Shown here piece by piece: positions 51,825-60,502 of a stretch of DNA of 64,000 nt. The stretch is from Thermohalobaculum sp039513195. GTDB taxonomy: Bacteria > Pseudomonadota > Alphaproteobacteria > Rhodobacterales > Rhodobacteraceae. The stretch is taken from positions 124,001 through 188,000 of the forward strand of contig JBCCRM010000002.1 in the NCBI GenBank assembly GCA_039513195.1. Reading direction: 5' to 3'. Each line of letters opens with the position of its first letter. Position 1 is the first letter of the stretch. Below the pieces are notes generated by a model that made no database searches, was not told the DNA's origin, and worked only from the letters and a program-made list of their open reading frames with translations. The position numbers and the translations under genes were made by a program.

Positions 51825-53363
51825 TCAGAGCTTATCGGGTTCGGCCGGCAGGACATAGGGCAGACGCGCGCGGGCCTTAGTATCCGCGGCGCCGGCATTG
51901 CGGATGTAGCGCGCACCGTCATCAAGTCGGACGAGGTTGACATAGGTCGGCTCGCCACCAGTGGCCCGGTGGATCATTAGCCGCCTCTGCTGATCGGCAG
52001 CGATGGTATGGCGCCACGCCTCCATCTCCCAACCCTCGAAGCAAATTGCCCGCAGGCGCGCCTCTGTCTCGGCATGCTCGGGCAGGCCCGCGAGGTTTTG
52101 GCGTTCCTGTGGGTCCTGCGCGACATTGTAAAGGCAGGTATCGACCCCCTCCAACGCCATGAATTTCCACGGGCCTTGACGCACCATCCGGCTGGGCCCG
52201 GTCGAACCGTCGGCGGCGAATTCCGAGATCGCCAGGTCGCGCAACGCCGCAGTGTCGCCGGAAATGGCAGTCGTCAGCGACTGCCCGTCTGGCCGATCCA
52301 CATACCCGGCAAACCGGCTGCCCTCGGCCAAATCGAGGAAGGTCGGCATCAGATCGACGAGTGAGACCGCCTCCGCCACCCGGGCGGGCGCCCACTGCCC
52401 CGGCGCATGGAAGATCATCGGCACCCGGCACGCCCATTCGAAGAAATGCTGTTTGTACCACATGCCGCGCTCGCCCATCATCTCGCCATGGTCAGCGGTG
52501 ACCACAATCACCGTGTCCTCGGCCATGCCCGACCGGTCCAGTGCCTCGCGCAGCATCGCGATCTTGCTGTCGACATACGAGATCATGCCGAAATAGGCGT
52601 GCCGCGCCGTCCGGCGGTGGTCGTCCGTCACCGTGAAGAGATGGCGCGCCTGGCAGTAATGAAGGTTGCGGCTGAGATGGTCCATCTCGTCCAACGCGAG
52701 GGGTGGCACGGCCGGCAGCGCGATGTCGTCACGGTCGTAGAGATCCCAGAACTCCTGTGCGATCACAAAAGGCGAATGCGGGTGCGTGAACGAGACGGTC
52801 AGCATCCAGGGCCGGTGATCGCCCTTGCGCGCCAGATCATAAAGCGCCTGCACGCCATGGAAGGCGACCTCGTCATCATAGTCCATCTGCAGGGTGCGGA
52901 TGCAGGGCCCGCTCTCGATCACCGGGGCCATGGTCAGGTTGGTGGGCCGATACTCCCGCCCCTGCGTCCAATCGACCGTCCAGGCGAAATTGGCAGGGTA
53001 GATCTCGGTGGTGTGCCGCTTCTCATAGCCGTGGAGCTGGTCCGGCCCGACGAAATGCATCTTGCCAGACAGCTCGACCCGATAGCCCATCTGGCGCAGG
53101 TAGTGGGCGAAGGTCGGGCGGGCCGTATGGAACTCGCTGGCATTGTCGTACATGCCGATGGAGAAAGGCATCAGCCCCGTGTGCAGCGATGCCCTCGACG
53201 GCCCGCACATCGGCAGATTGCAATAGCAATTGTCGAACACCACCCCCTCCGCCGCGAGGCGGGAGAGGGCGGGTGCCTTAACCACCGGGTTGCCGTGAAA
53301 GGGCATGGCCGGCCCGGCGAGCTGATCGGCCATAATGAAAAGGATGTTGGGCCGGCTGGACAT
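51825..53363 (-). CDS. betC: choline sulfatase-like type I sulfatase
   Basis: The 512-residue enzyme is a formylglycine sulfatase. The N-terminal metal site is NILFIMADQ, the activation motif CGPSRASLHTG has the Cys converted to formylglycine near residue 53, and the motif SGKMHFVGPDQLHGYEKRHT is very close to that of BetC. Further metal-site residues are in VVTADHGEMMGERGMWYKQH. Choline sulfatase hydrolyses choline-O-sulfate to choline and sulfate in the cytoplasm, and there is no signal peptide here. The usual betI-betBA partners are absent. It lies downstream of tctC, 58 bases away, so the transporter may import its substrate. Relatives with other small sulfate esters cannot be excluded. 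Confidence 0.88.
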   Translation of the reverse strand: MSSRPNILFIMADQLAGPAMPFHGNPVVKAPALSRLAAEGVVFDNCYCNLPMCGPSRASLHTGLMPFSIGMYDNASEFHTARPTFAHYLRQMGYRVELSGKMHFVGPDQLHGYEKRHTTEIYPANFAWTVDWTQGREYRPTNLTMAPVIESGPCIRTLQMDYDDEVAFHGVQALYDLARKGDHRPWMLTVSFTHPHSPFVIAQEFWDLYDRDDIALPAVPPLALDEMDHLSRNLHYCQARHLFTVTDDHRRTARHAYFGMISYVDSKIAMLREALDRSGMAEDTVIVVTADHGEMMGERGMWYKQHFFEWACRVPMIFHAPGQWAPARVAEAVSLVDLMPTFLDLAEGSRFAGYVDRPDGQSLTTAISGDTAALRDLAISEFAADGSTGPSRMVRQGPWKFMALEGVDTCLYNVAQDPQERQNLAGLPEHAETEARLRAICFEGWEMEAWRHTIAADQQRRLMIHRATGGEPTYVNLVRLDDGARYIRNAGAADTKARARLPYVLPAEPDKL

Positions 53364-53421
53364 CGCGTCCCTTGCATCGCGCGGTGGCGCGCCGACCCGC
53401 GGGACAGGCCGGCGGGAGGGC

Positions 53422-54405
53422 TCACTCGATCCTGAGGCCGAGCTTCAGAAGCGTGTCGTCAAAGATCGTGTACTGCGCCTCGACAAAGGCGCGGGTCTCC
53501 TCGGGCGAGCGGATATCGACGATGTTGCCGAGGCCCTTCGTCATCCGGTTCCAGGCCTTGTCTTCCTTCAGGCTCTGCAGGGTTTCAACCCATTTCGCGA
53601 CCACATCGTCCGGCAAGTCCGGGGGGCCGTAGATGGCCGACCAGCCGACGATCTTTTCCAGGTCCGGCTGACCGACCTCCGCCGCGGTGGGGACATCTGG
53701 GATGATCGGCTGACGCTCGTCCATGGTGACGACAAGCGCCGTGAGCTGCCCCGCCTCCAACGCACCGGCAACGGCCGAGAGGTTTTGGAACGAGAAGTCG
53801 ACCTGCCCCGCGACCACCGCCGCACGGGCCTTGCCGCCGCCCTTATAGGGCACATGGGTCAGCGCATCGAAATCGGCGCCCATCGCATTCGCCATTACCG
53901 CCACCGCGATGTGGAGGAGCGTGCCGACCCCAGCAGAGCTGTAGGACATCTCCTCGCCCGCCGTAATCTTTGCCTGGAAATCCGAGAAGGTTTCGATGCC
54001 GCTGTCCGGGTTCACGACCAGCACGAAGGGATTGAGCTCGATCAGCCCCAGCACGGTGAAATCGTCCCAGGCATAGGGGATTGTCTTGTTCATCGCCGGC
54101 ACGCCCATCTGGCTGCCAACCCGAGCGGAGAGAAGCGTATAGCCGTCCGGCTGGGAATTCACGACAAAGTTCGAGCCGACGACACCGGCGGCGCCGGTCT
54201 TGTTCACGGCGAGGATCGGCTGGCCCAGATATTGCGGCGCGGCCCCGGCCACCATGCGGGCGGACAGGTCCGAGGCACCGCCCGGCCCGTAGGGTGCGAC
54301 CAAGGTGATCGGACGTTCCGGATACTCCGCCTGGCTTACCGCCGGCGACCAAGCCAAGGCAAACCCGGCGACCAAGCCCAAAAGGGCTTTCGAAATGACC
54401 GTCAT
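53422..54405 (-). CDS. tctC: tripartite tricarboxylate transporter binding protein TctC
   Basis: The 327-residue periplasmic protein has a signal peptide (MTVISKALLGLVAGFALAW to AVSQA) and the TctC/Bug fold: YPERPITLVAPYGPGGASDLSARMVA, the ligand-loop region NKTGAAGVVGSNFVVNSQPDGYTLL, and VGTLLHIAVAVMANAMG. It delivers small organic acids to TctAB. The ATG at 54405 has GGGAGG seven bases upstream. It is divergent from the ROK-tctB-tctA operon, and cotranscribed with betC by position. The specific ligand is unknown; these proteins bind many carboxylates. Confidence 0.93.
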   Translation of the reverse strand: MTVISKALLGLVAGFALAWSPAVSQAEYPERPITLVAPYGPGGASDLSARMVAGAAPQYLGQPILAVNKTGAAGVVGSNFVVNSQPDGYTLLSARVGSQMGVPAMNKTIPYAWDDFTVLGLIELNPFVLVVNPDSGIETFSDFQAKITAGEEMSYSSAGVGTLLHIAVAVMANAMGADFDALTHVPYKGGGKARAAVVAGQVDFSFQNLSAVAGALEAGQLTALVVTMDERQPIIPDVPTAAEVGQPDLEKIVGWSAIYGPPDLPDDVVAKWVETLQSLKEDKAWNRMTKGLGNIVDIRSPEETRAFVEAQYTIFDDTLLKLGLRIE

Positions 54406-54462
54406 GCGCAATCCTCCCGTCTCGTTGTGCGTGGCGGTCTGTCCCGACCGCCCGCAAAATTG

Positions 54463-54491
54463 TTGACAGGATCGGCGCGCAATTCAATCAT
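54463..54491 (+). promoter_or_regulatory. sigma-70-type promoter for the ROK-tct operon
   Basis: TTGACA (perfect -35) and AATCAT (four of six) are separated by 17 bases in the 110-base gap between tctC and the ROK gene. The predicted start lies about 18 bases before the ROK ATG. The gap is the natural site for ROK control of both divergent units. Confidence 0.5.
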
Positions 54492-54515
54492 TTCTTACAG
54501 GCCGTAACGAATTGG

Positions 54516-55730
54516 ATGCCGATGCCCGACCGAGCGATTTCCAGCGCCGAGGTGCGCCGTGCCAATCGGCACCGAGTGCTGCGCCTGCTGTCGCGCCATG
54601 GGGCGATGGCGCGGGCGGATCTCTGTCGCGAGAGCGGGCTGACCGGCGCAGGGCTGTCACGGATCGCGCGGGAGCTGATCGATGCCGGTCTTTTGCGCGA
54701 GGTCTCGGCGAGAGCGCCTGCAGGGTCCGTCGGGCGGCCCGGCGCATCCCTCGCGATCCGGCCGGACGGCGCCTTTGTGATCGGCATGGCGATCTCGGCG
54801 AACCGGAACGCCGTGGTGCTGATGGATGCGGGCCAAACGCTGTGGGAGGAGGAAGAGGTCTCGGTCAGCTTCACGGAACCGGAGGCAGCGCTGCAGACCT
54901 TTGCCGACGCCGCCAATCGGTTGGCCCGCCGCTGCGGGATCGACCGAAACCGGCTAATCGGTATCGGCCTGTGTATCGGCGCGCCTGCGGCCAGGGCCGT
55001 TAGCGCGGAAGGCTATGTCACCTCCCCGGTGCTCGGCTGGGCCGATGTGCCGGTCGGCCCGCGGATTGCGGCGGCCACTGGGCTCCCGACCCGGGTAGTG
55101 GCGCGGGCGGCGGCGCTTCTGCAGGCGGAGATCCAGAGCGCGCCCCAGGCCCAGCATGAAAGCCGCTTTCTGATCAATGCCGGCCTCGGCATCGGCTCGG
55201 CCAGCGATTTCCCAGGGAATGCGCAAGGGTCCGCTATCGCGGGCCTCGGCTGCGTCTCACATTTGCCATGCCCGGGCTCTGACGTCGTCTGCGCCTGTGG
55301 GCGGCGCGGCTGCCTGGAGCAGACGGCGGCCGGGGCCGCGGTGGTCCGCCTGCTGGACCCGTTGCTCGACCGGCCGGGGCTTCCCTTCGCGGCGCTCAAC
55401 CCCGCGCTTCACCAGGCGCTGGACCGGGCGGCCGAAGGGGATCCCGCCGCGCGGGCGGCATTTCGCACGGCCGGGCAGCGCATGGCCCATGGCGTCGATG
55501 CGGTTGCCGCGTTGCTCGGCCCCGACCGGATCATCCTGGCCGGGCAGACCGGTCGCCAACCGGACTATCTCGCGGGTGTCCGGCAGGGGCTCTCGGCCCT
55601 CGCCTCGCCGGTTGCCGGCAACACCCTTTCGGTCAGCACCGCCAAGAGTGCGGAGGCGGCAGCCTGTGTCGCCCTCGAAAACTTCGTTTTTTCAAGACAG
55701 GTCGACATCGCGAGGTTGAAGGCGGCCTGA
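54516..55730 (+). CDS. ROK-family transcriptional regulator
   Basis: This 404-residue regulator has an N-terminal winged helix (RRANRHRVLRLLSRHGAMARADLCRESGLTGAGLSRIARELI, about 13-60) and a ROK sugar-kinase-like domain with the zinc-binding CACGRRGCLE near residue 267. The ATP-binding Asp and related kinase residues are not all evident, as usual in repressor-type ROK proteins. The start may be the ATG at 54516 or 54522. It is divergent from tctC and directly upstream of tctB (11 bases), so it probably controls this uptake unit in response to a small sugar-like or other ligand. Confidence 0.9.
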   Translation: MPMPDRAISSAEVRRANRHRVLRLLSRHGAMARADLCRESGLTGAGLSRIARELIDAGLLREVSARAPAGSVGRPGASLAIRPDGAFVIGMAISANRNAVVLMDAGQTLWEEEEVSVSFTEPEAALQTFADAANRLARRCGIDRNRLIGIGLCIGAPAARAVSAEGYVTSPVLGWADVPVGPRIAAATGLPTRVVARAAALLQAEIQSAPQAQHESRFLINAGLGIGSASDFPGNAQGSAIAGLGCVSHLPCPGSDVVCACGRRGCLEQTAAGAAVVRLLDPLLDRPGLPFAALNPALHQALDRAAEGDPAARAAFRTAGQRMAHGVDAVAALLGPDRIILAGQTGRQPDYLAGVRQGLSALASPVAGNTLSVSTAKSAEAAACVALENFVFSRQVDIARLKAA

Positions 55731-55741
55731 CTGGGGAGGAG

Positions 55742-56227
55742 ATGGTGAACAAAGATCTCTGGTCCGGTGTGCTCTTCGCCGGCCTTGGTGCGCTGGTGGC
55801 GTTCGTGCTGATCCCAGTCGGCGTCGACGAGCCGCGGCGCATCAAATACGCCGCACTGGCGCCCTCCTACTACCCGGGCCTGGTGGCCTTCGCGATGATC
55901 GTCCTCGGCGCCACCGTCGCGGGCCGATCGCTTCTTACCCCTCGGCCCGAGGCAAGACCGACGGAGATGCGCCCGGACGCCACCCGGCGCACCACTTTGA
56001 TCTTTGGGCTTCTCCTCGCCTATTCGCTCACGGTCTCCTGGCTCGGCTTCGTCCTCGCTTCCACCTGCGCGCTGGGCGGGGCGCTGTGGTTGGCAGGCGA
56101 GCGTCGCCCAACCGTGATGCTACCGATTGCGCTGATACTGCCGCTCCTGCTCTACTTCTTTTTCTTGAAGGTCGCGAAGGTGCCTATCCCGCTTGGCGTC
56201 CTCGCACCGCTACTGCAGGGGATCTGA
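55742..56227 (+). CDS. tctB: tripartite tricarboxylate transporter small membrane protein TctB
   Basis: The 161-residue protein has four predicted inner-membrane helices (LWSGVLFAGLGALVAFVLI, ALAPSYYPGLVAFAMIVLG, LIFGLLLAYSLTVSWLGFVLA, VMLPIALILPLLLYFFFL), the typical TctB layout. It forms the permease with TctA. GGGGAGG lies just upstream of the ATG at 55742, and a GTG three bases further on is a possible alternative start. The tctA gene follows after three bases. Confidence 0.9.
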   Translation: MVNKDLWSGVLFAGLGALVAFVLIPVGVDEPRRIKYAALAPSYYPGLVAFAMIVLGATVAGRSLLTPRPEARPTEMRPDATRRTTLIFGLLLAYSLTVSWLGFVLASTCALGGALWLAGERRPTVMLPIALILPLLLYFFFLKVAKVPIPLGVLAPLLQGI

Positions 56228-56230
56228 GCG

Positions 56231-57730
56231 ATGCTCGACACCCTCGCCAGCGCCTTCGCCCTCTTCGCAACCTGGCAAAATGTGCTAGTGCTCGGCCTCG
56301 GCGTGGTGATCGGCACCTTTGTCGGCGCAATCCCGGGCATGACCACGGCGATGGCGGTGGCGCTGACCCTGCCCTTTACCTTCACGCTGCATCCGGTGAC
56401 GGGAATCCTGCTGCTCCTCGGCGTCTATAAGGGCGGGATCTATGGCGGCTCGATCACTGCGATTTTGATCAACGCGCCGGGGACGCCGGCGGCCTCCTGT
56501 ACCGTCCTCGACGGCTATCCGATGGCGAAGCGGGGAGAGGCGCGGCGCGCGCTCGACATCGCGCTCTACGCGTCCTGCGTCGCGGACTTCATCTCCAACA
56601 TCTCGCTGATCCTGTTTGCCGGGATGTTGGCGAGCCTGGCCCTCGCCTTCGGCTCACCGGAGGTCTTCACGCTGATCATGTTCTCTCTGACGATCATCGC
56701 GGGCGTGTCCGGCGATCAGCTTCTCAAAGGGCTCGGCTCCGCCTGTCTCGGCCTTCTGCTCGCGACCATCGGGCTCGACCTGGTCTACGGCACCAACCGC
56801 TTCGTCTTCGGCGAGGTGCAGCTGATGAGTGGGCTCAACTTCATCCCGGTGTTGATCGGGCTCTTTGCACTGCCCGAGATCATCGCCTTTTTCGGCCGGG
56901 TTGAGCAAAAGCGGGAGCACAACCCCCTCGCCGGTGCGGGCGCCAGCCTGGGCGATTTCCGCCGCTGCCTAAAGACGATCATCCGGGGCAGCTTCATCGG
57001 CGTTATCCTCGGCGCGATTCCGGGCATCGGCGGTGCTCCATCTGCGTTCCTCAGCTACTCCGAGGCGAAGCGTACCTCCCCCAATGGAGCGAATTTCGGG
57101 AAGGGCGAGGCCGAGGGAGTAGCGGCGTCAGAGGCTGGGAACAACGGTGTCGCGGGGGCCACGATGATCCCGCTGCTCGCGCTCGGCATCCCCGGCGACA
57201 TCATCACGGCGATCATCCTGGGCGCCTTTATGATCCATGGCCTTAGGCCCGGGCCGCTGCTGTTCCAGGACAATCTCGACCTGATCTATGCGCTCTTCAT
57301 CGGGATCATGCTCAGCTCACTCTACCTGCTGGCGGTCGGAAAGCTCTCGATACGGCTGATCAGCAGGATCGCCGATATTCCCCACCGGATCCTGTTTCCC
57401 ATCGTTCTGGTGCTCTGCGTCTATGGGGCCTATGCGATCAACAACACCATCTTCGATGTCGGCGTGATGTTCGCGATGGGCGGCGTTGGCTACCTCATGC
57501 TGCGGCTCGAGATCCCGGCAGCGCCGTTCTTGATCGCCTTCATCCTAGGTCCGTTGTTGGAGGACAATTTCCGCCAGTCCCTGTTGCTGTCCAAGGGGGA
57601 CTGGGGGATCTTCTTCTCCAGCCCAATCTGCTGGCTCTTTTGGGGGCTCACCGTCGTGGCGGTGGGGTTGACCGCATGGCGCAATCTCCGCCGGACCCGC
57701 GGAACGGAGGCTCAAGATGCAACCACCTGA
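56231..57730 (+). CDS. tctA: tripartite tricarboxylate transporter large permease TctA
   Basis: The 499-residue inner-membrane protein has about 10-12 helices and both TctA landmarks: GTFVGAIPGMTTAMAVAL near residue 37, and the paired repeat GVILGAIPGIGGAPSAFLSYSEAKR near 258 followed by GVAASEAGNNGVAGATMIPLLALGIPGD. These are highly conserved in the family, which moves citrate-like and other small carboxylates. It lies three bases after tctB and overlaps the dioxygenase gene by 14 bases. Confidence 0.96.
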   Translation: MLDTLASAFALFATWQNVLVLGLGVVIGTFVGAIPGMTTAMAVALTLPFTFTLHPVTGILLLLGVYKGGIYGGSITAILINAPGTPAASCTVLDGYPMAKRGEARRALDIALYASCVADFISNISLILFAGMLASLALAFGSPEVFTLIMFSLTIIAGVSGDQLLKGLGSACLGLLLATIGLDLVYGTNRFVFGEVQLMSGLNFIPVLIGLFALPEIIAFFGRVEQKREHNPLAGAGASLGDFRRCLKTIIRGSFIGVILGAIPGIGGAPSAFLSYSEAKRTSPNGANFGKGEAEGVAASEAGNNGVAGATMIPLLALGIPGDIITAIILGAFMIHGLRPGPLLFQDNLDLIYALFIGIMLSSLYLLAVGKLSIRLISRIADIPHRILFPIVLVLCVYGAYAINNTIFDVGVMFAMGGVGYLMLRLEIPAAPFLIAFILGPLLEDNFRQSLLLSKGDWGIFFSSPICWLFWGLTVVAVGLTAWRNLRRTRGTEAQDATT

Positions 57731-58763
57731 ACACATCGACATTCCCGCCGCCTGGAAGGGCGCAGAGATGGCGGCCAATCCAAGCCGTTGGCAGTCGACC
57801 CTGACCGGGGCAGAGATCGCCGAGCTCGAGCAAGCGGCCGATGCCTATCTCTCCCGCAACCAGACCATCGGCGCGATGACGGTGGAGGAGTTTCCGCTGC
57901 CCACCCTCGCGCCGCGGCTAAAGGCGTTGCGGCAAACGTTGCTCCACGGGGTCGGGTTCGAGCTGATCAGGGGCCTGCCGGTCGACCGCTATGGGATCGA
58001 GACCGCCGCTGCGATCTTCTGCGGGATTGGCGCGCATCTCGGCTCTGCACGTTCGCAGAATGCCAAGGGGCATGTGCTTGGCCATGTCAAGGATGTCGGC
58101 GCAGATCTCTCGAACCCAGGCACGCGGATCTACCAGACCGCAAAGCGCCAGACCTTTCACACCGACAGCTGCGACGTGGTTGGCCTTCTCTGCCTGAAAG
58201 AAGCGATGGAGGGCGGCGACTCCCTCCTGGTCTCGACGGTCGCGCTCTACAACGCGCTCTGCGCCCGGCGTCCCGATCTAGCCCGCCTGATGTTTGCCCC
58301 GATCGCGACAGATCGGCGGGGCGAGGTACCCCCGGGCGAGAAGCCCTACTTCGAAATCCCGGTTCTGAACTGGCATGCGGGACGGCTGACCGGGCTCTAT
58401 CAACGCACCTATATCGAGTCGGCCGCGCGGTTCCCTGAGGCACCGAAGCGGAGTGCGGAACAGATCGAGGCGCTCGACCTCTTCGACGAGCTGGCAAACG
58501 ACCCGCAGATGCATTTGCGGATGCGACTGCAGCCCGGGGATATGCAGTTCGTCTACAATCACACACTCCTCCACGACCGCACCGAGTTCCGCGATTGGCC
58601 GGAGCCGGAGCGACGGCGCCATCTGCTGCGCCTCTGGCTCGCGATCCCCAACGACAGACCGCTGCCGCCCATCTTCGCGCAGCGCTATGGCTCGCTAGAG
58701 ATCGGCGACCGAGGCGGGATCGTGACGGAGGGCACTCGCCTGCATGTCCCTTTGGCGCCGTGA
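57717..58763 (+). CDS. Fe(II)/2-oxoglutarate-dependent dioxygenase, TauD/TfdA-type
   Basis: The 348-residue protein shows the facial triad: the HxD pair in RQTFHTDSCDVVG near residue 144-146 and the distal His in VYNHTLLHDRTEF, followed by the 2-oxoglutarate-contact Arg in RRHLLRLWLA. TauD-type enzymes hydroxylate a small molecule to release sulfite, acid or another group. There is no sign that it uses taurine. The ATG at 57717 has GGAGGCTC upstream, inside the tctA gene. Its stop overlaps the phosphoesterase start (GTGA). It likely acts on whatever TctABC imports; identity is not readable. Confidence 0.9.
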   Translation: MQPPEHIDIPAAWKGAEMAANPSRWQSTLTGAEIAELEQAADAYLSRNQTIGAMTVEEFPLPTLAPRLKALRQTLLHGVGFELIRGLPVDRYGIETAAAIFCGIGAHLGSARSQNAKGHVLGHVKDVGADLSNPGTRIYQTAKRQTFHTDSCDVVGLLCLKEAMEGGDSLLVSTVALYNALCARRPDLARLMFAPIATDRRGEVPPGEKPYFEIPVLNWHAGRLTGLYQRTYIESAARFPEAPKRSAEQIEALDLFDELANDPQMHLRMRLQPGDMQFVYNHTLLHDRTEFRDWPEPERRRHLLRLWLAIPNDRPLPPIFAQRYGSLEIGDRGGIVTEGTRLHVPLAP

Positions 58764-60472
58764 CCGCGCCGCTCTTCAGCTTCGGCATCATCACCGACAC
58801 CCATGTGCGGGTGCCGGGCGGCGACCTCTCCTCCCCCTTTCCGGTTAACGAGAAGGCCAATGCCCGGGCCCGCTATGCCACGGCCCTCCTGGCGGCGCAC
58901 CGCCCGGCGCTCAGCATCCATTTGGGCGATGTCGTCCATCCGTTGCCGCACATGTCCGCGTTTGGCCCCGCCGCGGCGGAGGCAAAAGCCATCCTAGCCC
59001 CCCTCGGCCCGGATTTGCGGCACGTGCCGGGCAATCACGACATCGGCGACAAGCCCTCGCCCGGTATGCCCGCCAAGTCGTCGACTGCGGAGGGTTTGGC
59101 GCAGTACCGCGAGACTTTTGGCCCGCCTTGGCAGAGCTGGCAGCACCAGGGGATCCGCTTCGTCGCCATGACGGCCTCGCTGGTCAATTCGGGTCTGGCG
59201 GCCGAGTCCGACCAACGCGCCTGGCTGGAGGAGACGTTGCGGGCGGCCGAGGGTGAGCGGGTGTTCCTTTTCACCCACTACCCACCCTTCATCGCCGCAC
59301 CGGACGAGGCCGATCACTACGACAACTATGCCGAGCCCGGGCGGCATTGGCTGCTCGACCTCGCGGCGGATACCGGGGTGGAGGCCGTGTTCTCCGGCCA
59401 TGTCCACCACTTCTTCATGAACCGCTATCGGGGCGTGCGGCTTTACTGCCTGCTCCCCACCAGCTTCACCCGCCAAGATTATGCCGAGATGTTTCCGGTT
59501 GCGCCCGCGCCCGAATACGGCCGGGATGATGCCGGCAAATACGCCGTCACCCTGGTCGATGTGATGGCGGAGGGGCACCGGCTTCGCGTCGTGCCGACGG
59601 ATGGCCTTGGAATGGAACCCGGCGATCCCTCGCCTGAGCCGACGCCTGAGCCGGCACCGCTGCCGCTGATCCCGCATCTGCGCCATGCCTGGTTCGAGGC
59701 CCGGCGCCTTCCCTACAAAGGCCCGATGGAGGAGTTCTCCCGCAAGCTTGCGCGCAACGACTACCCGCTGTTGCGTCTCCTCCAACTCGGCATCACTACG
59801 GTCCGAATACCCTTGAGCGACCTCGAAGACCCGGAGGCGCGCAGCAGGATCGAGGATTGGGCCGCTTGCGGCCAGCGCTTCGTCTTTTTCCGCATCGGCC
59901 TGCCAAAGGAGGTCGATGTCGAGGCGCTTCGCGGGATCGGCGATGCAGCGGCGGCGCTGGAGGTTCTGGCGACCCGGGCGGATCTGGCCGATCTCGGCCC
60001 AGGCCTGCCAAAGGCGATCGCCTATCTGCCGGTACCGTTCTGGCTTAGCAAGGTGACCACATCGGCGGATGGCGGGCCGCTGGATGCGCCATACTCCCAT
60101 GCGGTGAGTGCGGGCTTTCTGACGGCGCAAGCCGATCTGATCTTTGCGTCACTTCCGGGCGGCCCCCCACCCGGCCTGGTGTTCCAGCTCCCCTGGGGAA
60201 CGGATCCCGCAGTGACGATCCCGGATCTTGCGGCCCGCTGCCTGGCGTCAGGCACGCGTCTGGTCGCCAATGTCCGGTTGTCCCCCGCAAATCCCGCGGC
60301 CGCGAATTTCGACGACAGGGCGATTGCAGCCCATTTGCGCAAAGCGATCGATGCGGCGGAGGCGGCCGGTTCGGTCACGCTGCAATGCGACACCTTCGAA
60401 GATGTCGACCGCGGCTATGCTCCGCGCAACGGGCTGATCGACCGGCGCGGCAACGTCCGCCTCCGCCCCTGA
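58760..60472 (+). CDS. calcineurin-like metallophosphoesterase with large C-terminal domain
   Basis: The 570-residue protein has all metallophosphoesterase motifs in its first 300 residues: FGIITDTHVR, HLGDVVHP, VPGNHDIGD, FLFTHYPPF and FSGHVHHFF. The remaining 250 residues, after a Pro-rich linker (EPTPEPAP), form a separate domain with TIM-barrel-like alternation (LRLLQLGITTVRIPLSDLED) and no motif I can name. There is no signal peptide. A GTG at 58760 overlapping the dioxygenase stop is preferred; a longer frame begins in the previous gene. It may hydrolyse a phosphodiester or monoester linked to the imported substrate, but the partner domain leaves this open. Confidence 0.85.
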   Translation: MTAPLFSFGIITDTHVRVPGGDLSSPFPVNEKANARARYATALLAAHRPALSIHLGDVVHPLPHMSAFGPAAAEAKAILAPLGPDLRHVPGNHDIGDKPSPGMPAKSSTAEGLAQYRETFGPPWQSWQHQGIRFVAMTASLVNSGLAAESDQRAWLEETLRAAEGERVFLFTHYPPFIAAPDEADHYDNYAEPGRHWLLDLAADTGVEAVFSGHVHHFFMNRYRGVRLYCLLPTSFTRQDYAEMFPVAPAPEYGRDDAGKYAVTLVDVMAEGHRLRVVPTDGLGMEPGDPSPEPTPEPAPLPLIPHLRHAWFEARRLPYKGPMEEFSRKLARNDYPLLRLLQLGITTVRIPLSDLEDPEARSRIEDWAACGQRFVFFRIGLPKEVDVEALRGIGDAAAALEVLATRADLADLGPGLPKAIAYLPVPFWLSKVTTSADGGPLDAPYSHAVSAGFLTAQADLIFASLPGGPPPGLVFQLPWGTDPAVTIPDLAARCLASGTRLVANVRLSPANPAAANFDDRAIAAHLRKAIDAAEAAGSVTLQCDTFEDVDRGYAPRNGLIDRRGNVRLRP

Positions 60473-60502
60473 CGGGCTGGTCGGCCGAAGATTCCGGCGA
60501 AC

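Noticed and set aside
57717..58763. TauD partner of the tauABC genes
   Set aside because: It is 39 kb away and coupled to tctA, and the residues seen do not establish taurine specificity.
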